Assembly: GCA_004194705.1 (NCBI GenBank)
Contig: SADC01000044.1
Location: forward strand, 1 to 64,000
Source: Ditylenchus dipsaci
Lineage: Eukaryota > Nematoda > Chromadorea > Rhabditida > Anguinidae
Direction: 5' to 3'
DNA length: 64,000 nucleotides
The notes under the pieces were generated by a model that was not told where the DNA came from, ran no database searches, and was given only the letters and a program-made list of their open reading frames with translations. Numbering within the stretch: position 1 is the first letter of the stretch; each line of letters opens with the position of its first letter. Both the position numbers and the translations under genes were made by a program. Of this stretch, positions 56,001-64,000 are shown one piece after another.

Positions 56001-59000
56001 TTATTTTCATTGTTTGGAAAATAAATGTGTAAATTTGTTTAAAATATAGAGCTATTTACTAGACAAGTCCAACGTTGTTCGTCAATGCCAGAGTGGAAAA
56101 GTTTTCCGGCTTTCACTGCTTCACAAATACCACTAACATAATGTAACTTATATCAAATAGCACGTGAGGTTTAAAAATTAAAATGCAAACAAAAAATGGC
56201 TGCCAGGCAAATTCTAGTATTTTTAGAAAATATCATTCATAACTGGTGACCATAAAGTTCGGAATGGACTTTTGAACTAATTTTTAGCAATAAAATTTAT
56301 TCCCAAAAATATTCCAAACATAGGGTTTTGTAGGCCTTTCCTTCCTCTTTCGATTGGTATATTCACTTTTACTTTATGAAGAAATTTTGTTTCAAAATTT
56401 GGACAAAGAATGAAGGGAAGGAAAATAATTTATGCAGGGCATTTGTTCCACTACTTAAACTTTATTTTCACTTTATTCTTCAAAGGTTTTGATTTTCAAT
56501 TCGTTTATTTTGTTTATTGACCATGAGTGATTTGCGGGCAGGGATTGTGCGGCTTTATCAGGAGGGCCATGCTGTAATGGAGATATCCAGACTTCTCAAC
56601 GTGCCGCACCACAAGAAATGATCCAGAACGCCATTGATGCCTTCCCGAAACGACTCCGAAAATGCATTGAGGCAAATGGAGGTCTTTTTCATGAATAAAA
56701 AATAATTTTATATATCGTTTGGTAGAGGAATAAAATGCTACAAGATCATATATTTGGACTTTTTTTTTGGTAGAAAAGAGCATGGTCATGCCGAAAATCA
56801 CACAAGATATGCCCTGCATAAATTATTTTTCCTTCCTTCTTTCTTTGTCCAAATTTTGAAACAAAATTTCTTCATAAAGTAAAAGTGAATATACAATCGA
56901 AAGAGGAAGGAAAGGCCTACAAAACCTATGTTTGGAATTTTTGGGGAATAAATTTTATTGCTAAAAATTAGTTCAAAAGTCCATTCCGAACTTTATGGTC
57001 ACCAGTTAAAATGGTCAATTCATAAAAAACTTTTATAGAAAATATAAAAATGCACGAGACTGAGATGCGCTTCGGCAGGAAAAGTGATTTCTTCTCATAT
57101 AGCTAACTAGCTATAAGTTCGAAAGAAAATATTATGACAATTTGAAAAATTAAAAATTTGGGGTAAAAGTAAACACTTCGAGTTTCGAGTAGTCCTAGAA
57201 GCTTCTCTGAAGTCTTGATTTTGTAGATAACACGTATTTTGGTAACATGCCCAGCAACTCACCTTGAGTATTAGGGTTTCGGTGGTTAAAATCGCGGTTT
57301 TGGTCTCATCAAACCCGATTATCAACATGATTTGACAAACGATAACATTGGGGGTTTGGTGGGCGAAATCGCACTTTCGGTACTATCAAGGGTACTAGCT
57401 CACGGTGTGTCAAGCGTCAAATACAAGTTAAATTCAGTTTATAATTGTGAGTTTCATGTCAAGACAATGCCAGAATTGTTGGATGCAATTTTTTTGTTTT
57501 CCCGACCAAATTTTTAGTGTTCGATTATGAATATATTGTATACATCAAAAGCTAAGTCCAGTTTTATCTTTCTGTATTTTCTTCACTGTACATTTAAATT
57601 TTGTGTAGTTCGTTCATTTTATTTTCAATTACTACTTTAATACTTTCAAATATTAATTGGTAGACTGTTTTTACACATTAAACTCTCGCATCTTTATAAA
57701 AAGGAAGTTTATACAAAATGTAGCCCTTTGTCTGGGCTATTGATTGATATTTTCGAATTGTGTTCATTAACCCTCCTGAAAAAGTGGATAGCTTTTCAAG
57801 TTGCATATGCAATTTCGCTACCGTGTTTTTACAGAAGTTTACTTTAATTTTAGGCCTTTCCGGCAATTGTGACTACGAATATCCCACGAACTTTCTTAAC
57901 TGGAGTAATGGCTCGGAAGCCATAATCAAACAAAGTACTGGAACACACGGCTTATTGTCAGGAGTAACCTCAACTGAGAGCGCACCAAAACTAATAACTT
58001 TAATCTCACTAACCATTACAGACTTTAGATAGAGCAAGCTTCAGAAATCAGATCCACAAATAGAATAATGATTTGAAGCTAGACTCACTTTATCGATTGA
58101 ATGTGAGCAAGAAAAATTTGAATTTGCATCAATAAATCTGTGGCCATTTGAGATCACAATATTTTTTTTAGTGGAAACCTATTGTTTTGACTAGAAACGT
58201 CGTTCGGATAAACGCAATACTCTTTACAAAATTGTCGTATGCGCCTAAAACACGTCTTCTCCACGTTAAAAGTGCTAAAACATCAAGAAATAAATTTTTG
58301 GGCTTTTTGGGATGGCATCGAATAAGGAAGTTCACCAAAAAAAGTTTGTTCATAGAAATACTTTATTCGGCAAAAAAATTTTAAGCGAAAAAAAGGTTTA
58401 TGTAACTTTTTGGGCTATGTTATTTAGAGAGTCAACTGCATTTATTTTAGTTGCCTAACTACAATCAGTGACTATGAATTTAAAAGAGGAGAATGGATTG
58501 AGTTAAATGGTTCAGTACAACCACCTTGTGATATCATTGAAGTGGAGTGTTTCAAAGAAAAAGTAGACAGAGCTGTGTACACCAATCTCTACTACCAAAT
58601 ATAGTGAGTCCACCCCTTTTTTTAAATACGAAAATTGAATTTTTTAGCCGTCCGCCTCAAACATCGGCACTAAATACATTAGCTATACAGCAGAAAAGCG
58701 ACAAAAAACAGACACAAAAGCCTTTTGAAAAGAAAGAATAAAAGAAAAAGGCTTTGGACTACACATGATTGTGTTAGATTCTGTCTCGCGGTCTAGATTC
58801 CTGCGATCTCTGCCTAAAAGCTTGTACTTCTTACAAGAAGACCTTGAAGCCATCACTTATCATCATCTTAATAAAGTTGGGCTGAATAGCATGCCCAATG
58901 CATTTGCTTTTTTGTTTGGTAAGATTTTTACAATATGGCATAATAATAAAAAAGCAAGTTTGAGGACGACAAATGGAACCTTTACCTAAAAGCCCACTCC

Positions 59001-62000
59001 ATGAACAAAAGGTGCTTCCAGATCCGGGTTTCGATTATAAAACAAGATGTTCCGAGAATCTAGACAACGAAACATCATGGATATTTGCTATTTTTAAGAA
59101 ATTAGGTTACAAAACGATGATTGCAGAAGATTGGGCTAAAGGAGCTGTTAATTGGCCAGATTGTGTTGGCTTCAAAAACCAACCTACTGATCATTACATG
59201 AGGTAAATGCACTCACTGTGATTAGTGTCATTTTTGAAGTAAGTCCTGATCACTTGTTCAGCAACCTGGAATTGGAGTAAATTTCTTCCTAGTAAAAGGT
59301 TTTCACCACAACTTGTTCACGAAGTCGGAGTTGTAGTACACGTATTGGTGAACATGATTTACGGCAAAACTATTTTAATTGGCTTCTCGATTACCAATAT
59401 GCCAGTCAAAATATAGTAATTTTTAGACATCGGTGTTTAGCGCCAGCTATATTTATTCAAAAGCTCGGAGCCTTATGCGGTTATTATTCCCACCTTTCAC
59501 CCAAGCTTTCTATGACCAATCTGTAAAAGAGGTGGCTTTGCCAATGTATGGTGAAACTACTATAAAATAGTTTTATGACATTTTTTTAAATTGTTGCCTG
59601 ACTAACAACAAATCATAGTTTTAACAAAAGTGTGGATAAAATATTTTTAGGCCGTTTCAAATACGAGTAGAAATGGACCAAAATACGTTTGAAACAAGTC
59701 ATTGCCGAGAACACTACTTATTTTTGCTAGAATACCTTCAACAGTTTTTAGAAGTCTATCAAGATGAACAACAAAAGTTTACTATGACTTGGGTTTGAAT
59801 TCCAAAATATGTATGACAAGTTTTATTTAAGTTTTAGATCGTTGAGCTTACTCACAACTACCTAAACTCTCTTTATCATGCTGATGACACCTTTTACAAA
59901 TGGTTCAAAGATACACATGAAAAGGTTAATTCAACTAATTTTTGATTCAAATTAAAAACACTCTTCAAATTATGTAAATTCTCCTCAAAGTACGTCAATT
60001 TCTGCTTAAATTTGGAAAACTTCTTGTTGTTATGATATTCTTCACCTATTTTCATGTAACGTATTTACCCTAATAGATCGACACGCCTCACATCAATTGC
60101 CCTAAAAATCTGAAAATTTTGGGGTCGATCTCAAGATTTTCGCGTGAAAGCTCAATATCCAAAAAGCAGAGTCGGTAAAGTCCTCGCAAGTTAATCCTCT
60201 CTTGCCAGTGCCTTAGGCTTCTTCTACAGTCAAACTTCCGCGAACACATATAGAGTCTGCTCGACCCCAAAAAAATATGCCTTGGTCCCCTTCTTGATTT
60301 TTTTTGAAATCTTTTTTGCCGAAACTCTAAACAGTTTTTATTTCTTATTCATTATTACAAAAAAATTTTTTTTGTAAAAACTCCCTCCATGTAACTACAA
60401 AATACCTGTAACCACTTAGGCCTTAGGCTTAGCCCTTAGGCTCAGGGTAAGCGAGCGTATATTAGGACCATAGTGGTGCCGCCGTCCTTCGCCGTCCTAA
60501 TTTTTTTCATCGCCATCCTGCATTTTCATCAAATTTTTTATAAAGGAACGCTTTTTATTTTACATCACATAGTCAGTTTTTATTTTTCTACATTATTTTT
60601 GGGTGACCGTCCAGGTTTTCTTTCACTTTTGTTCAAAAAATGAGGCCGTCCTGATTTCCCATGAAATTTTCAAAAAAATTGGAGAAATTAGGACGGCCTC
60701 ATTTTTTGAACAAAAGTGAAAGAAAACCTGGACGGTCACCCGAAAATAAGGTAGAAAATAAAAACTGGCTATATGATGTAAATAAAAAAAAGCGTTCTGT
60801 TATAAAAAATTTGACAAAAAATTTCTAAAAAATCAACAGTGGCATCAAGGCATATTTTTTTCGGGGTAGCGCGAACACATATAGAGCCAAAACTTCTCCA
60901 TAAGCTACACCTCTGTATAAGCTACACCTAGGTCCTTTTGGACCTTCTCTTAGAAAGGCTTGTTACCTCGACTTTTTCGAAATTTTTCTTTTGCGTCTAT
61001 AAGATAGAGTAGACGATTTTGAGCAACTTTGCTAAAGACAGTTCAGCCTTTACCAAATATTTTGTGAGATAGAACCATTTCAAAATTGGCAGTTATCGAA
61101 GAAATGAACAACTGGGTCCTCTTTATTTTGGATTTTCCGCCATGCATGTATCACTGAACCTATGCATTTATAATATCGTTTCTATGCAGAATTGAACGGG
61201 CTTTATTTTAGTATACAAAGCTTTTTCAAATCAATAGATGAATCCTCACACAATAAAGTAACGTCGAAAAATTTATCATTTTGGGCTAAAAAAAATAAAT
61301 TTTGCAAAATTGGTTTTTTACTTTATTGTGTTTGGCTAAAGTACACAATCCCCCGGCCCGGAAATGCCCAAAATGGTGTCCTAAGATCATTTTAGCTACT
61401 TTCAACGTGAAAAAGCAACAAAAAATTAGTGAAAAGACACTTTTTAGCATTTTTTGAAATTTTTTTTTGCATTTCTGCCTTGGGGGACCAAGGTAACTCA
61501 ACCTAAAAGGGTACGTGGACATCTCTGAAAGACCGAAAAAGACAAGATTTGAACATAGTTTTGTTAACTGGGGCCTACCGCATAAATAAACTCTGGTATG
61601 CATACTTTTTATGCATCCAGTGTCACTTTCGAGTGATTTGTGTCTAAGGTAAATGGGTGTGCGCATCTCTAACTCTCAAGCCCCCGAAGGGCGCAGGGGC
61701 TTGAGAGTTAGAGATGCGCGCACCCACATACCTTAGACATGATTCCGAGCAAGACTCTTAATCAAAAAGAGAGAGTCAAAGAGACTCTTTTTGCCCAGCT
61801 CCAGTGACCAAAACAGGTATAAAAACACAAATAATAATCGCAAATAAGGTATCTGAGTACCCTTTAGAACTGCCAAAAAGTCGATTTTTGGTCAAAAATT
61901 TTTTTGTGGAAAGTGCTTTCCCATCGTTTTTTCATCTTTTCTATACATAAAAGTGGTCAAATCGCGTAAAAACGAGGTTTAAACCGGTTTTCGGGCCAGG

Positions 62001-62862
62001 GGGATTCTATACTCCGGCCTTGTGTTTTTATGAGGATTTATCCATATTGGTGTCCGTATATAAGAAAGCGCCCGTCAAAAATCGTTAACAAATTTTAAGA
62101 ATAAAGTATAAAAAAATTGTTTGTAAATCGAGGGACTCAGAATACGCCCTGTATTTTATGAAAGGATCCACATAATTTAAAGATATTTCTGACCTACAGT
62201 CCAAAATCATTTAATTACCGTATTTCCTCCAGTAGAATGACCACTTCGATTCAAATATATTAAATATATATGGCAAGTTACTCCTCACTATGTAGCCAGT
62301 TTTTGAATTTAGGTCAAGGGAGCAGGGGGTGCGCGGATGATCATTCTATTGAAGTAAATACGGTGAATACATTTTTTTACGGTACATTAAATTTAATATA
62401 GATGGAAGACTCATTTATTTTTGATGAGTGATCACGGTGTCCGTTTTGGTGACCACCGATCAACTCCTGTTGGCGAAATTGAGGTAATCACTACAAACAG
62501 GTCTTATCGTTAGTCCTATGGTTCTTATCGGTTATCGCACCCACTTACTTTTCCACAAATAGTCAAGTTACATCATCATCATATTTATTAAACAATGGGG
62601 TGGGGTGCGGATAACCGATAAGAACCGTTCTATGTAAAAACACTGCAAATAAATTAGTACAAATTAATATAGGTAAAAAAACTTTTTTGATCAGTTAAAA
62701 TTTAATTAATATAAAAAAAATTTAGGATAATAACCCTGGATTATTTATTGTTCTACCTCGAAGGCTGCGGAAAAACAAAAAACTTAGAGAAATCATGCAG
62801 GAGAACGCTCAGCAGTTAGTATCTCAGCATGATGTTACGCAACTTTTTTAACCATTGCTCGG
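53033..62862 (+). CDS. DUF229 family protein (sulfatase-like fold), frame-broken
   Basis: Exons: 53033-53198, 53241-53447, probably 57854-58030, then 58451-58603, 58648-58918, 58965-59202, 59427-59522, 59651-59792, 59838-59924, 62402-62483 and 62726-62862. Exon 1 has a signal-anchor-like segment (LKLTLIVVWIFWVNVL). Later parts read KDPWHPDLLKYL, VECFKEKVDRAVYTNLYYQI, MIVLDSVSRSRFLRSLPKS, NKVGLNSMPN, GYKTMIAEDW, QPTDHYMR, LTHNYLNSLYHADDTFY, MSDHGVRFGD and VSQHDV, in the order typical of DUF229, a nematode-expanded family with an alkaline phosphatase/sulfatase-type fold. LDSVSRS would hold the nucleophile and SDHG a metal site; the substrate is unknown. Frames break near 58730, 62425 and 62845. 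The C-terminus (perhaps CDCIENIPKYI near 63118) is unplaced, as is the junction between exons 3 and 4. Confidence 0.82.
53850..55898. mobile_element. 2-kb palindromic element in a DUF229 intron
   Basis: TTAACACTCCAAGCCTCATG at the left is mirrored by GAGGCTTGGAGTGTTAA at the right. The arms run inward through GGCGCGCATTTAAAT to a centre near 54700; the right arm has about 300 extra bases (about 55280-55600). TTAA stands at both ends, which fits a TTAA-target element but may only be part of the palindrome. Frames inside are not supported as genes. Confidence 0.85.
56242..57006. mobile_element. Tc1/mariner-type deletion derivative
   Basis: ACTGGTGACCATAAAGTTCG and its complement bound the element, with TA outside (56240-56241, 57007-57008). 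Terminal inverted repeats are about 200 bp. The interior keeps only the two ends of a transposase gene. It lies in the DUF229 intron after exon 2. Confidence 0.9.
56523..56698 (+). pseudogene. Transposase reduced to N- and C-terminal ends
   Basis: The ATG at 56523 opens a helix-turn-helix start (LRAGIVRLYQEGHAVMEISR, then LLNVPHH). Without the catalytic middle, the sequence passes in another frame to a typical transposase C-terminus (MIQNAIDAFPKRLRKCIEAN, ending at TAA 56698). This is the hallmark of internal deletion in an IS630-Tc1-mariner element. Confidence 0.82.
60055..60300. repeat. Repeat-derived segment in the DUF229 intron
   Basis: CGTATTTACCCTAATAGATCG and GCGAACACATATAGAG with TATGCCTTGG at the right; a GCGAACACATATAGAG copy recurs near 60870. 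Probably the left part of a composite element that spans to about 60890. Confidence 0.5.
60475..60850. mobile_element. GGACGG/CCGTCC palindromic MITE, second copy
   Basis: Starts CATAGTGGTGCCGCCGTCC and has TTAGGACGGCCTCATTTTTT mirrored around 60660. Same family as 46030-46438, with a decayed right end. Confidence 0.75.
61545..61790 (+). mobile_element. GC-hairpin family copy in a DUF229 intron
   Basis: CCTACCGCATAAATAAACTC, the TATGCATCC arm, GTGTCTAAGGTAAATGG, the core CAAGCCCCCGAAGGGCGCAG and GACATGATTCCGAGCAAGAC appear in the family order. Confidence 0.78.
62218..62363. mobile_element. 146-bp MITE, CCGTATTTCCTCCAGTAGAATG ends
   Basis: CCGTATTTCCTCCAGTAGAA at the left and TTCTATTGAAGTAAATACGG at the right, TA on the left and TG on the right. 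Shortest copy of the CCGTATTT family here; it ends 38 bases before a DUF229 exon. Confidence 0.82.
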
Positions 62863-62998
62863 GTGTGTTTTATTAATGGTAAAGAAACAGTGAACACTTG
62901 ATTCAACGGAGCAACTTACTTTAATTTAACAGAAATATAAAAACTAGGCTCAAACTGCTCGAAAGAATGTTATGTGTCGTAAAACAAATACTGTGGGC

Positions 62999-63068
62999 CA
63001 GGGCTGCACCGGATATGAAAAAATATCGGATGTCAAAAGTGCCGGGTATCGGATGCGGTGCAGCCCTG
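62999..63068. mobile_element. 70-bp minimal hAT-like element
   Basis: CAGGGCTGCACCGGATATG and GGATGCGGTGCAGCCCTG are the two ends of the GGATRT family, with only 33 bases between them. The flanks CTGTGGGC and CTGTGTGC match in 7 of 8 positions, consistent with an aged 8-bp target duplication. Confidence 0.85.
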
Positions 63069-63639
63069 CTGTGTGCTTCAAAAATTTCCGCGGTTTTTAA
63101 AGCAGCTGGTTAAGCATTGCGACTGCATTGAAAATATTCCCAAATACATTGTTTCTTACTCGACTTCAAAAATTTACATTCTCCAAATTTTTGATTGGTC
63201 TTGACTTCGAAGTCGGTTTTTCAAATCCAGTGTGAAATCGAAAATTGTGAACATGCCATCGTTTTCAGCGAATCTAAAATGAGCTATATAAATATACGGC
63301 ATATCAAAGAATCGCCATTAGGATATTTGGCTCACTTTTACAAATAATCATCTGGATTTCCGGTATATTAAAGTATACCCACGGCTTCTACCTCAAGTTT
63401 GACTCACAGGGGGGTCCGACACTTTTTGATCTATTTTTCAGGTTTTTGCCGGTTATGTTTTGACAGTCTGGTCCCGCATATTTCAATGATCTTGATTTTG
63501 AAGAAAGAGGTTGATATCAATAGTTGACACCAAACTGTAAAAACAAAACTTTCAAAAGCGTGAAAAAATCGAAGAAAAAAAAGTCGTACCCAGTTGTGGG
63601 TAGATTTGAGGTCGGGTTATGACTGTAAAAAAACGGCTC

Positions 63640-64000
63640 AAACTGTTTTCACCCAGTAAAATACTACTTTTCACCAGTAAATTAATTCTTTTCACCAGTA
63701 AATTGAATTTCAAACAAAATGCTTATTTCTACCAGTGAATTACTGATTTCTACAGTAAATTTTGCGGGAATTTAAATTTTTCAGTCAGAAAATATGTTCA
63801 ACTGGTCGAAATCCCACCCCAGGGTGGCCAGAAGCCCCTACAAGTTGGTTTTTTGGGGGTTGAATGACAAATTTTTGCGAAAATTCGATTGGCGGATCAT
63901 AATTCCAGTCCGATCGCTTAATCGCTCAGAATTTCACACTGGTCACACTGCACACTGGTTACTGGGAAATCAGTAATTCACTGGTAGAAATAAGTATTTT
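63640..64000. mobile_element. Foldback element with ACCAGTAAATTA arm repeats, truncated by window
   Basis: The left arm (63650-63760) repeats TTTTCACCAGTAAATTA-type units. The body contains GCGGGAATTTAAATTTTTCA, also found in the body of 17570-18446. From about 63940 the inverted arm begins (ACTGGTAGAAATAAGTATTTT at the window end). The right end lies outside the window. Confidence 0.8.

Overview
This 64 kb window is AT-rich eukaryotic nuclear DNA with few genes and very many mobile elements. Short introns of 46-54 bp, acceptors close to TTTTCAG, a DUF229 gene, a FLYWCH-type MULE and an SK-type potassium channel gene together suggest a nematode-like animal. That assignment is an inference from style and gene content. 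There is no sign of bacterial operons, rRNA or CRISPR.

Layout. 0-3 kb: hexamer and palindrome repeats. 3.2-6.5 kb: nested transposons around a broken Mutator-like element with an exact 9-bp target duplication. 7-14.6 kb: minisatellites, a pogo/Brinker-type remnant, a TA-flanked element hosting a second palindromic element, and nested MITEs. 14.8-20.2 kb: a 13-exon gene on the plus strand, reconstructed in frame to 302 codons, ending in a Tim17-like domain that resembles complex I subunit NDUFA11. 20.9-23.9 kb: hexamer-array and foldback elements. 24.0-25.7 kb: an intact two-exon gene on the minus strand for a 536-residue secreted protein, with a TATA box. 26.1-28.6 kb: interleaved inverted repeats and a direct duplication. 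28.7-30.0 kb: a Helitron remnant split by a MITE. 30-42 kb: mostly repeats, including a MITE that carries a 39-bp satellite. 43.7-48.1 kb: SK-type calcium-activated potassium channel exons on the minus strand. 48.5-52.3 kb: TA-flanked elements and one orphan exon. 53.0-62.9 kb: a DUF229 gene on the plus strand whose introns hold a 2-kb palindrome, a Tc1/mariner deletion derivative and several MITEs. 63-64 kb: a 70-bp minimal element and a foldback element cut by the window end.

The genes are unrelated to one another. They sit as islands in transposon-derived DNA, and most of the insertions lie in their introns.

The most unusual feature is a set of elements with 8-bp target duplications (hAT-like). 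Several are built almost wholly from degenerate hexamers, a different hexamer in each family (GGATRT, GGCGCC), and a GTCAAA family has the same look. A related intact empty site elsewhere in the window confirms the borders of one of them. Frame breaks in the SK, DUF229 and MULE coding sequences are small indels, mostly base losses in homopolymer runs, so read error must be excluded before any of these genes is called dead.
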